Program-made: the position numbers and the translations under genes
Source: Mycobacterium sp.
Lineage (GTDB): Bacteria; Actinomycetota; Actinomycetes; Mycobacteriales; Mycobacteriaceae
Length of the DNA stretch: 64,000 nt
NCBI GenBank assembly: GCA_003987775.1
Contig: RXJD01000034.1
Location: 62,001-126,000, forward strand
Reading direction: 5' to 3'
In this document: positions 43,831 through 55,300 of the stretch, one piece after another
How positions within the stretch are numbered: the first letter of the stretch is position 1
Layout of the letters: each line of letters begins with the position of its first letter
The notes under the pieces: generated by a model
Told to the model about the DNA's origin: nothing
What the model saw: only the letters and a program-made list of their open reading frames with translations
Database searches by the model: none

Positions 43831-44727
43831 CTAGGCGGCCGCCCCCGGCTTGAGGTAGGTCACCAGGCTCACGTCGAGCATCTCGTCGTCGAAGTAGTGC
43901 TCGCAGCCGCGCAGATACTTCATGTACCGCTCGTAGACCTCGAGCGAGGTCACCTCGACGGCCTTCTCCTTGTTGGACTCCAGGGTGTCGCCCCAGATGT
44001 GCAGCGTCTTGATGTAGTGCGGGCGCAGCGAGATCGGTTCGGGGACCACGAAGCCGGCCTTCTCGCCGTGCTCCACCATCATCTCGGTGGACGGCAGCCG
44101 ACCACCGGGGAAGATCTCGGTCACGATGAACTTGATGAAGCGCACCGTCTCGAAGGTGATCCGCTTGCCCCGGGCCGCCATTTCGTACGGGTGGTAGCTC
44201 ACGCTGCTCTGGACGGTCATCCGGCCGTCGTCGGGCATGATGTCGAAACAGCGCTTGAAGAAGTCGTCGTAGTTCTCGTGCCCGAAGTGCTCGAACGCCT
44301 CGATGGAGACGATCCGGTCAACCGGCTCGTTGAAGTCCTCCCAGCCGTGCAGGAGCACCCGCCGGGAGCGATCGGTGTCGATCGCGTCCAGCACCTGCTG
44401 GGAGCGGGCGTGCTGATTCTTGGACAGGGTCAGGCCGATGACGTTGACGTCGTACTTCTCGACCGCGCGCTTCATGGTGGTGCCCCAGCCGCAGCCGATG
44501 TCCAGCAGCGTCATGCCCGGCTTGAGATCCAGCTGGTCCAGATTGAGGTCGACCTTCGCGATCTGGGCTTCCTCGAGCGAAATGTCCCACGGTTCGAAGT
44601 AGGCGCAGCTGTAGGTCCGGGTGGGATCCTGGAACAGGGCGAAGAAGTCGTCGGAGACGTCGTAGTGCGCCTGAATGTCTTCGAACTGCGTCGGCTTCGT
44701 CATGGCACCGGTCGATTTATCGGCCAT
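43831..44727 (-). CDS. mmaA4: Hydroxymycolate synthase MmaA4 (Hma)
   Basis: A 298-residue SAM-dependent mycolic acid methyltransferase. Motif I is [10 protein letters not shown], with upstream [18 protein letters not shown] and downstream [36 protein letters not shown], the last diagnostic of MmaA4 against its paralogues. The C-terminus ends [12 protein letters not shown], as in M. tuberculosis. MmaA4 adds a methyl and a hydroxyl to the distal position, the entry to keto- and methoxymycolates. I start at the ATG at 44727 (MADKSTGAM); an ATG ten codons upstream is also in frame. First of four paralogues on this strand, each separated by ~100 bases. Confidence 0.92.
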   Translation of the reverse strand: MADKSTGAMTKPTQFEDIQAHYDVSDDFFALFQDPTRTYSCAYFEPWDISLEEAQIAKVDLNLDQLDLKPGMTLLDIGCGWGTTMKRAVEKYDVNVIGLTLSKNQHARSQQVLDAIDTDRSRRVLLHGWEDFNEPVDRIVSIEAFEHFGHENYDDFFKRCFDIMPDDGRMTVQSSVSYHPYEMAARGKRITFETVRFIKFIVTEIFPGGRLPSTEMMVEHGEKAGFVVPEPISLRPHYIKTLHIWGDTLESNKEKAVEVTSLEVYERYMKYLRGCEHYFDDEMLDVSLVTYLKPGAAA

Positions 44728-44859
44728 TGCTGTGGTGTTCTCCTGAATATGTGGCACTGGCTGGTCGTGCGCGCGGGCCTAGACCTTTGACGTGCAACAC
44801 TACCCGATCCGGTGGTACCGGCTGACCGGCTCAGGGTTGCACGCCGGGCCCGCGGAGGT

Positions 44860-45741
44860 CTACTTCTGCAAGGTGAAGTGGTGGCAGTCGATGTAGCCGA
44901 TCCGGAAGGACTCGGCGCAACCGGTCAGGTACCTCATGTAACGCTCATAGATCTCTTCTGACTGGATTTCGATGGCCTCGTCTTTGTGCGCTGAAAGGGC
45001 TTCGGCCCACAGGTCGAGGGTCCTGGCGAAGTGCAGCTGCAGCGACTCGACGTGGGCGACGGTGAAACCGGCCTTCGTCGCGTGGTCGTGCACCTTCTCG
45101 ATCGAGGGCAGCCGTCCGCCCGGGAAGATCTCGGTCACGATGAACTTGATGAACCGGGCCATCTCGAACGTCACCGGCATGCCGCGCTCGACGATCTGCC
45201 CCCCGGTCAGACCGGTGATCGAGTGCAGCAGCATTCTGCCGTCTTCCGGCAGGGCGTCGAAGACGAACTTGAAGAAGTCGTCATAGCGCTGGAAACCGAA
45301 GTGTTCCAACGCCTCGATGGTGATGATCCGGTCCACCGGCTCGTTGAACTCGGCCCAGTCGCTCAGCAGAACCCGGTACGAACGGTTCGTGTCGACCTGG
45401 CCGAGCAGCCGCTCGCAGTATGCGTGCTGGTTCTTGGACAAGGTCACGCCGATGACGTTCACGTCGTACTTCTCGAGGGCGCGCTTCATCGTCGAACCCC
45501 AGCCGCAGCCGACGTCGAGCAGGGTCATCCCTGACTCGAGCCCCAGCTTGCCCAGCGCCAGGTCCAGCTTGGCGATCTGGGCTTCCTCCAGAGTCATGCC
45601 GTCGCGCTCGAAGTAGGCGCAGCTGTAGGTCCGGGTCGGGTCCGTGAACAGCTCGAAGAACTCGTTGGAAATGTCGTAGTGCGCCTGGACGTCGTCGTTG
45701 TTCTCTCGCCGGCTCCTGGCTCGAGTTAAGTTGTTAGACAT
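44860..45741 (-). CDS. mmaA3: Methoxymycolate synthase MmaA3
   Basis: A 293-residue mycolic acid methyltransferase. Motif I is [10 protein letters not shown]. The block HAYCERLLGQVDTNRSYRVL and the phrase EALEHFGFQRYDDFFKFVFD match MmaA3 rather than MmaA2 or CmaA. MmaA3 O-methylates the hydroxymycolate made by MmaA4 to give methoxymycolates. GGGAGGACAT directly precedes the ATG at 45741, ruling out the longer frame from 45867. No disabling change is visible in the SAM pocket, so methoxymycolates are expected. Confidence 0.9.
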   Translation of the reverse strand: MSNNLTRARSRRENNDDVQAHYDISNEFFELFTDPTRTYSCAYFERDGMTLEEAQIAKLDLALGKLGLESGMTLLDVGCGWGSTMKRALEKYDVNVIGVTLSKNQHAYCERLLGQVDTNRSYRVLLSDWAEFNEPVDRIITIEALEHFGFQRYDDFFKFVFDALPEDGRMLLHSITGLTGGQIVERGMPVTFEMARFIKFIVTEIFPGGRLPSIEKVHDHATKAGFTVAHVESLQLHFARTLDLWAEALSAHKDEAIEIQSEEIYERYMRYLTGCAESFRIGYIDCHHFTLQK

Positions 45742-45890
45742 ATGTCCTCCCGATGGGACAGGCCCACCCCCCGCGAGGTGATCATCTCCGGACCCTACAC
45801 GCGCTGGGACCCGTCCCTCGCATTTGAACTCACCAATGCCGGGATTTATTGGAAGGCGACCTGTCATGTGTCACTCTGGTCGCCTTCGCA

Positions 45891-46754
45891 CTACTTTTCC
45901 AGGGTGAATTGGTTGACGTCGATGTAGCCGGTCCGGAACGAATCGGCGCAACCGGTCAGGTACTTCATGTAGCGGTCGTAAACCTCTTCGGACTGGATCG
46001 CGATGGCCTCGTCGCGCCGCGACTCCAGGGCCGCGGCCCACAGGTCGAGCGTCCGGGCGTAATGCGGTTGCAGCGACTGGCGGCGGGTCAGCGTGAAGCC
46101 GCCCTTGGCGGAGTGCTCCTCGACTTTCTCGATCGACGGCAACCGTCCGCCCGGGAAGATCTCGGTCATGATGAACTTGGCGAAGCGGGCGCCCTCGAAG
46201 GTCAGCGGCATGCCGCGTTCGGCCATCTGAGTACCGGTCAGGGCGGTGATGGTGTGCAGCAGCATCACGCCGTCGGCCGGCAGAACCTTGTGCGCCAGCG
46301 CGAAGAAATCGTCGTAGCGCTCGTGGCCGAAGTGCTCGAAAGCACCGATCGAGACGATGCGGTCGACGGGCTCGTCGAACTGCTCCCAACCTTCGAGCAG
46401 CACCCGCCGGGTGCGCTGGGTGTTCATCTCGTCGAACGTCCGCTGTACGTGCGCGGCCTGGTTCCTGGACAGGGTCAGCCCGATGACGTTGACGTCGTAC
46501 TTCTCGATCGCGCGTCGCATCGTCGCGCCCCACCCGCAGCCGACATCCAGCAGCGTCATGCCGGGCTGCAGGCCCAGCTTGCCCAGCGCCAGGTCGATCT
46601 TGGCGATCTGCGCCTCTTCCAGCGTCATATCGTCGCGCTCGAAATAAGCGCAGCTGTATGTCTGGGTCGGGTCCAGAAACAGCCTGAAGAAGTCGTCGGA
46701 CAAGTCGTAGTGTGCCTGCACATCGTCAAAGTGCGGCTTCAGCTTCACAGCCAT
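45891..46754 (-). CDS. mmaA2: Mycolic acid cyclopropane synthase MmaA2
   Basis: A 287-residue paralogue. The N-terminus [37 protein letters not shown] and the block NQAAHVQRTFDEM fit MmaA2, and the C-terminus ends YIDVNQFTLEK. Motif I is [15 protein letters not shown]. MmaA2 forms cyclopropanes on alpha- and oxygenated mycolates by methylene transfer from SAM. The ATG at 46754 is supported by GGAAAGG upstream. The mature active-site bicarbonate pocket residues typical of cyclopropane synthases appear kept. Confidence 0.92.
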   Translation of the reverse strand: MAVKLKPHFDDVQAHYDLSDDFFRLFLDPTQTYSCAYFERDDMTLEEAQIAKIDLALGKLGLQPGMTLLDVGCGWGATMRRAIEKYDVNVIGLTLSRNQAAHVQRTFDEMNTQRTRRVLLEGWEQFDEPVDRIVSIGAFEHFGHERYDDFFALAHKVLPADGVMLLHTITALTGTQMAERGMPLTFEGARFAKFIMTEIFPGGRLPSIEKVEEHSAKGGFTLTRRQSLQPHYARTLDLWAAALESRRDEAIAIQSEEVYDRYMKYLTGCADSFRTGYIDVNQFTLEK

Positions 46755-46895
46755 TGGTATTGCCTTTCCGGACCAGCCGAGGCCCACGATCGCATGCGTC
46801 GTAGCATCCCCCAGTGCATGCCGCAAGCATGTTATCCGACGCGGCGCCTCATTACTAAACCGCGACAGCGTCTGCGCTGTTCAGCGGTGTTTTTA

Positions 46896-47789
<894 letters not shown>

Positions 47790-47843
47790 CTAGTTATTGC
47801 GTGACACCCCTTGAGGGGCCTCACGGAGCCGTCGGCTGTGGGT

Positions 47844-48749
47844 TCAACCGGCGGCATCGAAGTTGCTAGTCAGCTCGTTGATGACGCGACCCCACAACTG
47901 CTTGGGCAGATCATGACCCATACCGTCGACCAATACCAATCGGGCACCGTTGATCGCCTTCGCGACCGCGCGGCCGCCGAAGGGGCGCATAAGTTTATCC
48001 GCCGTGCCGTGGATCACGACAGTCGGGGCGCTGATGCGCCGGTCGTAGTGGAGCAGGCTACCGCTGCCCATAATGGCGCTGAACTGCTGGGAAATACCCC
48101 ACGGGTGATAGTTGCGGTCGTAGGCTTCGGCGGCCTCGGCGCGCATCTGTTCCTCGGGTGTCGGGTACTGCGGGCTGCCGATGATCTTGCTGACCCGCAC
48201 GGAGTTGTCGATGATCGCCTCGCGGGGCGAGTTCGGCGGGGGACCCTTGATGAGCGACAGCAGCGCGCGCGGCGCCGGCGGCGGCAGGAACCGGTGGTTA
48301 TTGCTGGAGAAGATCACCCCCAGCGTCTGGGTCCGGTGCGCGTGCTGGGCGGCGAAGACCTGCGCGATCATGCCGCCCATCGACGCCCCGACGATGTGTG
48401 CCGCGTCGATGTCGAGGTGGTCGAGAAGGGCTGCGGCGTCGTCGGCCATGTCTTCCAGCCGGTAGGCCGACCGGCTGGGCAACCCGAGGAACGAGCGGGC
48501 CATCCGCGTCGGCAGCGGTTGCGGATCGGGATGCCGCTCGGTTTTGGTGGACAGCCCGACATCGCGGTTGTCGTAGCGGATGACCCGCAGGCCCCGGCTG
48601 ACGAGTTGTTCGCAGAACTCGGTTCGCCAGAGCAGCATCTGAGCGCCCAGGCCCATGATGAGCAGCACGGGTGGATGGTCGGGGTCACCCATGTCCTCGT
48701 AATACAGCTTCAGATCACCCGATACCGCGGTGCCACTGCGAACATCCAC
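47844..48749 (-). CDS. lipG: Alpha/beta hydrolase LipG
   Basis: A 301-residue alpha/beta hydrolase with the nucleophile elbow VGASMGGMIAQ (Ser near 116), oxyanion segment LIMGLGAQMLLW, acid VVIHGTADKLMRP and catalytic His in DGMGHDLP. It has no signal peptide. M. tuberculosis LipG shows esterase and phospholipase activity and sits at this position beside mmaA1. The ATG at 48749 is 4 bases after the UbiB-like stop, so the two are cotranscribed. Confidence 0.9.
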   Translation of the reverse strand: MDVRSGTAVSGDLKLYYEDMGDPDHPPVLLIMGLGAQMLLWRTEFCEQLVSRGLRVIRYDNRDVGLSTKTERHPDPQPLPTRMARSFLGLPSRSAYRLEDMADDAAALLDHLDIDAAHIVGASMGGMIAQVFAAQHAHRTQTLGVIFSSNNHRFLPPPAPRALLSLIKGPPPNSPREAIIDNSVRVSKIIGSPQYPTPEEQMRAEAAEAYDRNYHPWGISQQFSAIMGSGSLLHYDRRISAPTVVIHGTADKLMRPFGGRAVAKAINGARLVLVDGMGHDLPKQLWGRVINELTSNFDAAG

Positions 48750-48753
48750 GTCA

Positions 48754-50109
48754 CTACACCTCGTTGGCTTGCGGGTTGGCTTGATGCTCCCGGCTGACCT
48801 CGACCATGAAGTTGGCGAAGTAACCGGTGAGCTGCGGGTCTGACATCATCTGCCACTTGGGCGCCAATAGCTTCATATACCGCTCGACATAAAGGAACTG
48901 CTTGCCGATCAGCACCAGCTCGCGGGGCAGCTTGACGTCGTAGGCATCGGCAAGCGTCGACAGCTGACGGCCGATGTCGGCATAGGACATGTCGCCCAGG
49001 GACTGCATGGTCAGCGGGGTGGCGAATTTCTCCAGGTCCTTGGCGGCTTCGGCCTCCGGCTTCATCGTGCCGACGGCGCCCATCAGCACCACGATCTTGC
49101 CCGCGGCGGCGTGGTCCTTCTTGACCAGCAGGGCGTACACCAGCTCGCGCAGCAACCAGCGGGTGCGCGGATCGATGCGGCCCATGATCCCGAAGTCGAA
49201 GAACACGATGCGGCCCTCGTCGTCGACATAGAGATTGCCCGCATGCAGGTCTCCATGGAACAGCCCGTGCCGCAGCCCGCCTTCGAACACGCTGAAGAGC
49301 AGCGCCTTGACGAGCTCGGTGCCGTCGAAGCCGGCCTTGCGGATGGCCGCGACGTTGTCGATGCGGATGCCCTGCACCCGCTCCATCGTCAGCACCCGCT
49401 CGCTGGTGAAATTCCAGTGCACCTGCGGCACCCGGATGTTCTTACCGAGCGGAGACGCGTGCAGATGCGAGACCCAGGCGTCCATCGACTGCGCTTCCAG
49501 CCGGAAGTCCAGCTCCTCGGCGAGGTTGTCGGAGAAGTCGGCGACCACGTCCTGTGCAGACAGCCGGCGGCCCAGCTTGGCCAGCTCCACGGCCTGAGCG
49601 AAGCGCTGCAGGATCTGCAGGTCGGCGGCCACCCGGCGCCGGATACCCGGCCGCTGGATCTTGACGACGACGTCCTCCCCGGTCTTCAGGGTCGCGTAGT
49701 GCACCTGCGCGATCGACGCCGACGCGAAGGGTGTCTCTTCGAACGAGGCGAACAGATTGGCCGGCTCGTCGCCGAGTTCCTCGATGAGGAGCTTGTGCAC
49801 CTCGTCGGTGTCGGCGGGCGGCACCCGGTCCAGCAGGCCGCGGAATTCGCGGGACAGCGATTCGCCGAACGCGCCCGGACTCGACGCGATGATCTGCCCG
49901 AATTTCACATACGTCGGGCCCAGGTCGGCGAACGTCTGCGGGACTTCTTTGATGACCTTCTGTTGCCACGGCCCCTTGCCCGGCAGCTTGGTGAGCACAC
50001 GAGCTGCGGTGCGGGTGACCTGCCAACCGGTGACAGCTACCCGGGCCGCTTCGACCGGTAGCGGCACCCGGTCAAGCTTGGCCACATCGCGGTGTTTAGT
50101 GGAACTCAT
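48754..50109 (-). CDS. ABC1/AarF/UbiB-like atypical kinase (Rv0647c-like)
   Basis: A 451-residue UbiB-family protein. The KxGQ motif appears as YVKFGQIIASSPGAFG (about 70-85), the Ala-rich nucleotide loop as PFASASIAQVHYATL, the catalytic segment as HGDLHAGNLYVDDEG and the metal Asp as FFDFGIMG. UbiB proteins are ATPases or small-molecule kinases needed for isoprenoid-quinone metabolism, and many bind membranes; mycobacteria use menaquinone. It is the first gene of the operon with lipG. The substrate is unknown. Confidence 0.88.
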   Translation of the reverse strand: MSSTKHRDVAKLDRVPLPVEAARVAVTGWQVTRTAARVLTKLPGKGPWQQKVIKEVPQTFADLGPTYVKFGQIIASSPGAFGESLSREFRGLLDRVPPADTDEVHKLLIEELGDEPANLFASFEETPFASASIAQVHYATLKTGEDVVVKIQRPGIRRRVAADLQILQRFAQAVELAKLGRRLSAQDVVADFSDNLAEELDFRLEAQSMDAWVSHLHASPLGKNIRVPQVHWNFTSERVLTMERVQGIRIDNVAAIRKAGFDGTELVKALLFSVFEGGLRHGLFHGDLHAGNLYVDDEGRIVFFDFGIMGRIDPRTRWLLRELVYALLVKKDHAAAGKIVVLMGAVGTMKPEAEAAKDLEKFATPLTMQSLGDMSYADIGRQLSTLADAYDVKLPRELVLIGKQFLYVERYMKLLAPKWQMMSDPQLTGYFANFMVEVSREHQANPQANEV

Positions 50110-50204
50110 TTCTGCAGTGTGCCAAATCGGGGGAGCCGATTGAAAATTTGCGTGAGCCGCCTCACCTGTCGCAAAAGCCCGGCCAACGGAGGATGTGCAG
50201 GCCC

Positions 50205-50798
50205 CTATTCGGGTTGCCAGGGCGTCAGCCAGGCCTGCGGCTCCCAGTTCTCCGAGGCGGCGATCAGCTCGTACATGGTGGCGCCGTCGATGCTTTCCCG
50301 GACGATGTCCGCGTGCCCGGCGTGACGGGCCAATTCATTGATCACGTGCAGTAGCACCCAGCGAACCGACCAGGCGGCGACATCCTTGGGGAACCACGGA
50401 GCGTCACGCGGCACCGGCACCGCGGCATCGAGGTCGGCGGTGTCGGCCAGCCGCAGGGTTTCGGCGTTCTGCGCGGCGAACGCCTCGAGCAGCCCCGCCA
50501 GAGTTTCGCCGGGCAGCATCACGAACTCGTTGGCGTACTGCGCAGAGCGTTCCTCGAACGAGCGCGAGTCGGCCGGCGGAGCATCCGGGGCAGCGGCCAC
50601 CCTGGCCATCCACATCTTCTGCATACCGGTGACATGTTTGATCAGGCCGCCGATCGACAGCGAGCCGGCCGACGGTGTCGACCGGGCCTGCTCGTCGGTC
50701 AGGCCGTAGGACGCCGCGAAGTACGCGCTCTGGTGGTAGGCGAGGAACTCGCGCAGGGCGTTGCGTTCGTCGGTGACCGGGGGGGCGAGGGCGGGCAT
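50205..50798 (-). CDS. DinB-family protein (first of two)
   Basis: A 197-residue four-helix-bundle DinB/YfiT-like protein, related to mycothiol-dependent maleylpyruvate isomerase domains. It has ALREFLAYHQSAYFAASYGL in helix 1, LIKHVTGMQKMWM with the first His ligand, and VLLHVINELARHAGHADIVR with the second and third His ligands. The three-His metal site typical of the superfamily is therefore intact. Start: ATG at 50798, 3 bases behind the second DinB gene. The two, on one strand, are probably one operon under the divergent WYL regulator. Confidence 0.8.
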   Translation of the reverse strand: MPALAPPVTDERNALREFLAYHQSAYFAASYGLTDEQARSTPSAGSLSIGGLIKHVTGMQKMWMARVAAAPDAPPADSRSFEERSAQYANEFVMLPGETLAGLLEAFAAQNAETLRLADTADLDAAVPVPRDAPWFPKDVAAWSVRWVLLHVINELARHAGHADIVRESIDGATMYELIAASENWEPQAWLTPWQPE

Positions 50799-50800
50799 GA

Positions 50801-51322
50801 TCAGTCCTTTCGGGTGTGGAGGTAAAGGTCGCGCAGACAAGCAATTTCGGCGCCGTGGTGGATGGCTTCCCGGTTGATGTGCAGGATCAGCTCGCTCAGT
50901 GCGTGCTCGGCGTAGGGTCCCTCAGCCGGACCGCACGGCCGGTCCAGGTCGGTGGCCGACAGCGAGCGCACCCCGCGGATCCACGCCGCGTACTCCTCGT
51001 CGAGTTGCCGCAGGGCGCTCGCAGCGTCGGTGGCGTACTGCCAATTCTGGTAGTCGGCGGGCGGGCCACCGAAGTGGTGGTGGTTGCGCATGGCGAAAAC
51101 TCCGACGATCACGTGGGCCAGCCGCCAGGCGATGGTGGTGAACGGCGCCGGGCTGGGGCTGGGGTAACTGAAGTCCACCGAACCGTTCGGATGGACGGTC
51201 CAGCAGTCCGGCACCGGTCGCCAGAAGTATTCGTCGTCGGTCAGGCCGTCCAGGCGCGGGCGCAACTGCGTGTTCCAGTGCCAGTCGAGTTGGTCGGCCA
51301 ACTGGGTGATCAGGTCTGCCAT
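50801..51322 (-). CDS. DinB-family protein (second of two)
   Basis: A 173-residue DinB-superfamily protein. It has DQLDWHWNTQLRPRLDGLTD, then IAWRLAHVIVGVFAMRNHHHF with the first His, and LSELILHINREAIHHGAEIA with the next His pair. The His spacing matches metal-binding DinB proteins that use mycothiol or bacillithiol. The real start is the ATG at 51322; the same frame runs open far upstream, antisense to the mannosidase, and that extension is not coding. It is the first gene of a two-gene unit and is divergent from the WYL gene with 63 bases between. Confidence 0.85.
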   Translation of the reverse strand: MADLITQLADQLDWHWNTQLRPRLDGLTDDEYFWRPVPDCWTVHPNGSVDFSYPSPSPAPFTTIAWRLAHVIVGVFAMRNHHHFGGPPADYQNWQYATDAASALRQLDEEYAAWIRGVRSLSATDLDRPCGPAEGPYAEHALSELILHINREAIHHGAEIACLRDLYLHTRKD

Positions 51323-51385
51323 GCCTGCGAGCATTTCAGCAATAGCGGACAGTTTTGGTCCTAAACATGGGGCAGACTTGGCAAC

Positions 51386-52345
51386 ATGACGGCGACGACG
51401 AGTCGTGTGCTGCAGCTGCTGGGGCTGCTGCAGTCGCGCCGGGTGTGGACCGGGCAGGAACTGGCCCGGCAGTTGTCGGTGACCGGCCGCAGTGTGCGGC
51501 GCGACGTCGAACGGCTGCGTGAGCTGGGTTATCCGGTGGAAGCGAGCAAAGGCGCCGGGGGTGGCTACCGGCTCGGCGCCGGCGCGGCGTTGCCGCCGCT
51601 GCTGCTTGATCCCGACGAGGCGGTGGCGGTGGCGGTGTGTCTGCGGCTGGCCGCGGGCGGCAGCGTGGCCGGGGTGGGGGATTCCGCGCTGCGAGCGCTC
51701 AGCAAGCTGGACCAGGTGCTGCCGGCGCGACTGCGCTCCCAGGTGGCCGCGGTGCACGAGGCCACCGTCACCCTGACGCCGGATTCGGTGGACAGCCCGG
51801 TGGATCCGGACACCTTGATGACGCTGGCCCGCGCATGCCGCGATCATGAGCACGTCACGGCCGAATACACCGCGCGCGACGGTGCCCCCAGCAAGCGTCG
51901 CTTGGAGCCCTATCAACTGGTGACCACCGGCCGGCGCTGGTATCTGCTGGCCTACGACCGCGACCGCAGCGACTGGCGCACCCTGCGGCTGGACCGGATG
52001 GGCTCGACGCAGGCGGCGGGCAGCACCTTCACCCCGCGGCAGGCGCCGGACGCGCGCGAATTCCTCCGGCACGCGATCAGCGCCGCGCCCTATCGCTACG
52101 TGGCCCGGGTGCGGTACCCGGTCCCGGCCTCCGTCGTCGCGCGCCACTTCTCGCCGCAGTCGATGACCGTCGAGCCCGACGGGGACGAGGCCTGCGTGGT
52201 GACGGCGGGAGGTGACGACCCGCAGCGGATGGTGGTGTACTTCGCGATGGTGGGCACCGATTTCGAGGTGCTGGAGCCCGACGAGGTGCGGACGGCGGCG
52301 CGTGCGGTGGGCAAACGTCTTCGTCGCGCGGGCGGCGCACCGTAA
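51386..52345 (+). CDS. WYL-domain transcriptional regulator (DeoR-type HTH)
   Basis: A 319-residue regulator. Residues 1-60 form a winged helix (RVWTGQELARQLSVTGRSVR RDVERL, given in parts: TGQELARQLSVTG and RRDVERLRELGYPVEA). The WYL domain follows at about 140-215 with EYTARDGAPSKRRLEPYQLV and RRWYLLAYDRDRSDWRTLRL, and a WCX-like C-terminal part. Such proteins usually control adjacent genes on binding a nucleic acid or small ligand. Divergence from the DinB pair suggests that pair as target; the mannosidase gene 9 bases downstream is also possible. Confidence 0.9.
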   Translation: MTATTSRVLQLLGLLQSRRVWTGQELARQLSVTGRSVRRDVERLRELGYPVEASKGAGGGYRLGAGAALPPLLLDPDEAVAVAVCLRLAAGGSVAGVGDSALRALSKLDQVLPARLRSQVAAVHEATVTLTPDSVDSPVDPDTLMTLARACRDHEHVTAEYTARDGAPSKRRLEPYQLVTTGRRWYLLAYDRDRSDWRTLRLDRMGSTQAAGSTFTPRQAPDAREFLRHAISAAPYRYVARVRYPVPASVVARHFSPQSMTVEPDGDEACVVTAGGDDPQRMVVYFAMVGTDFEVLEPDEVRTAARAVGKRLRRAGGAP

Positions 52346-52354
52346 GGTGCGGTC

Positions 52355-55300
52355 ATGCAACTGGTTTCGGCGGCATCGACCGAGCTGTTCGTCGGCCCGC
52401 CGGATCAGCCCCTGCAGCTGGCCCGCATCGGCGTCGCCGGGTGCGACCGGGCGACGACGCTGCGCGTGGACGGTGACGGCCTGCGTGGCGAGGCGGTCGC
52501 GACGGCCGGCCAAGAGATGGTCGAGGTGCCGGTCGTGGTGGACGGCCCGGTTGCCGGTGGCCGTCGCGCCGCGCGCGTGCAGGCCGGCGGCATCAGCCTG
52601 GACTTCGATTTCGTGGTGGCCGAACCCGGCTGGACCATGTTCATGGTCAGCCACTTCCACTACGACCCCGTCTGGTGGAACACCCAGGCCGCCTACACCA
52701 GCGAGTGGCACGAAGACCCGCCCGGGCGAGCCCGTCAGACCAACGGCTTCGAACTGGTGCACGCGCACCTGGAGATGGCGCGCCGCGACCCGGAGTACAA
52801 GTTCGTGCTCGCCGAGGTCGACTACCTCAAGCCGTATTGGGACACCCGCCCGGAGGACCGTGCCGACCTGCGCCGCTTGCTGGCGCAGGGCCGGCTCGAA
52901 GTGATGGGCGGCACCTACAACGAACCCAACACCAACCTCACCAGCCCCGAGACCACGATCCGGAACCTGGTGCACGGCATCGGGTTTCAGCGTGACGTGC
53001 TCGGCGCCGACCCGGCCACCGCCTGGCAGCTCGACGTCTTCGGGCATGATCCGCAGTTCCCCGGCATGGCCGCTGACGCCGGCCTGACGTCGAGTTCGTG
53101 GGCGCGGGGCCCGCACCATCAGTGGGGGCCGGCTTCCGGCGGCGACGTGGACCGCATGCAGTTCTCCAGCGAGTTCGAATGGATCTCGCCGTCCGGCCGG
53201 GGCCTGCTCACCCACTACATGCCGGCGCACTACTCGGCCGGCTGGTGGATGGACTCGTCGACCACGCTGGCCGAGGCGGAGGAGGCCACTTACGCGCTGT
53301 TCGACCAGCTGAAGAAGGTCGCGCTGACCCGCAACGTGCTGCTGCCCGTCGGCACCGATTACACGCCGCCGAACAAATGGGTCACCGAGATCCACCGCGA
53401 CTGGGCAGCGCGTTACACGTGGCCGCGGTTCGTGTGCGGGCTGCCGCGGGAGTTCTTCGCGGCGGTGCGTGCCGAACTCGCCGAACGCTCGGTGGTCGCA
53501 TCGCCGCAGACCCGCGACATGAACCCGATCTACACCGGAAAGGACGTGTCTTACATCGACACCAAGCAGGCGAACCGGGCCGCCGAGAATGCGGTGCTGG
53601 ACGCCGAGCGCTTTGCGGTGTTCGCCGGGGTACTGACCGGGTCGCAGTACCCGCAGGCCGCGTTCGCCAAGGCGTGGGTGCAGCTGGCGTACGGGGCTCA
53701 CCACGACGCCATCACCGGCTCGGAATCCGACCAGGTCTATCTCGACCTGCTCACCGGCTGGCGCGATGCGTGGGAGCTGGGCAGCACCTGTCGCGACACC
53801 GCACTTGAGCTGCTGTCCGGTCTGGTGGCCGATGCCGCGCACTCGGTGGTGGTGTGGAACCCGGTGACACAGCGGCGCAGCGACGTCGTCACGGTCCGGC
53901 TGGATCCCCCGGTTGCCGGCGTACGGGTGCTGGACTCCGACGGCGCTGAGCTGCCCGTGCACGTCGAGCACGACGGCCGATCGGTGACGTGGCTGGCCAA
54001 AGACGTGCCATCGCTGGGCTGGCGGACCTACCGGCTGGTGCCCACCGACCACGCCGCGGGGTGGCAGGCGGTGGCCGGCGCCCGGATCGGCAACGAGTAC
54101 TACCGGCTCGCCGTCGACCCGCAACGCGGCGGGTCGGTGGCGTCGCTCGTTCGCGACGGCCGGGAGTTGATCGCCGTCGGCCGGGTGGGCAACGAGCTCG
54201 CGGTCTACGAGGAATACGCGTCGCATCCGACGCAGGGTGAGGGCCCCTGGCATCTGCTGCCGCGCGGGCCGGTGGTGTGCAGCTCGGAATTCACGGCAAC
54301 CGTGCAGGCGTACCGGGGACCACTCGGTGAGCGACTGGTGGTCGGCGGCCGGATCGGCGACCTGCTGCGCTACACCCAGACCCTGACGCTGTGGCACGGC
54401 ACCGACCGTGTCGACTGCCGCACCACCATCGACGAATTCGTGGGCGAGGACCGGTTGGTGCGGCTGCGCTGGCCCTGTCCGGTGTCCGGCGCCATGCCGG
54501 TCAGCGAGGTCGGGGACGCCGTCGTCGGGCGCGGCTTTGCGTTGCTGCATGACGGTGAGCAGTCCGTGGATACCGCCGAACATCTTTGGACGCTGGACAA
54601 CCCGGCGTACGGATGGTTCGGGCTGTCCACGGCGGCCCGCGTCCGCGTGGGCAGTGCCACCCGGGCGATATCGGTCGCCGAGGTGGTGGCGCCCTCGGAG
54701 CCGGCGACCGGTCCGATGGCACGCGAGCTCATGGTCGCGCTGGTGCGCGCCGGCGTGACGGCGACCAGCAGCGGTGCCGGCAGGCCGCGCTACGGCAATC
54801 TCGACGTCGACTCCAACCTGCCGGACGCGCGTATTGCCCTGGGCGGGCCCGCCCGCAATGCGTTCACCCGGGCGGTACTGGCCGCCGCCGACCCCGCCTA
54901 CACCGCCGAACTCGAGAGGCAGCTCGCACAGAGCGGTCAGGCCCGGGTGTGGGTGCCGGCGGCGACGGGACTGGCGGCCGTCTGGGTTCCCGACGCCGAC
55001 CTGCGAGAGCCGGACGCGGTGCCGGTGCTCATCATCGACGGCACCGGCGCACGGAACCTGGCCGCCGCGATCGCGGCCGTCGCCGAGGACCTCGCAGACG
55101 CCGAAATTGTTGTCGTGCAGCAGGTTCCGTCCAAAGCAGATCCTTTCGAGGATTACACCGTCGCCTTGCTCAACCGGGGCGTGCCGAGCTTTGCGGTGGA
55201 GGTCGACGGCACGCTGCACACTGCCCTGATGCGGTCCTGCACCGGCTGGCCGTCCGGAACCTGGATCGACGAACCGCGCCGCACGGCGCCCGACGGCTCC

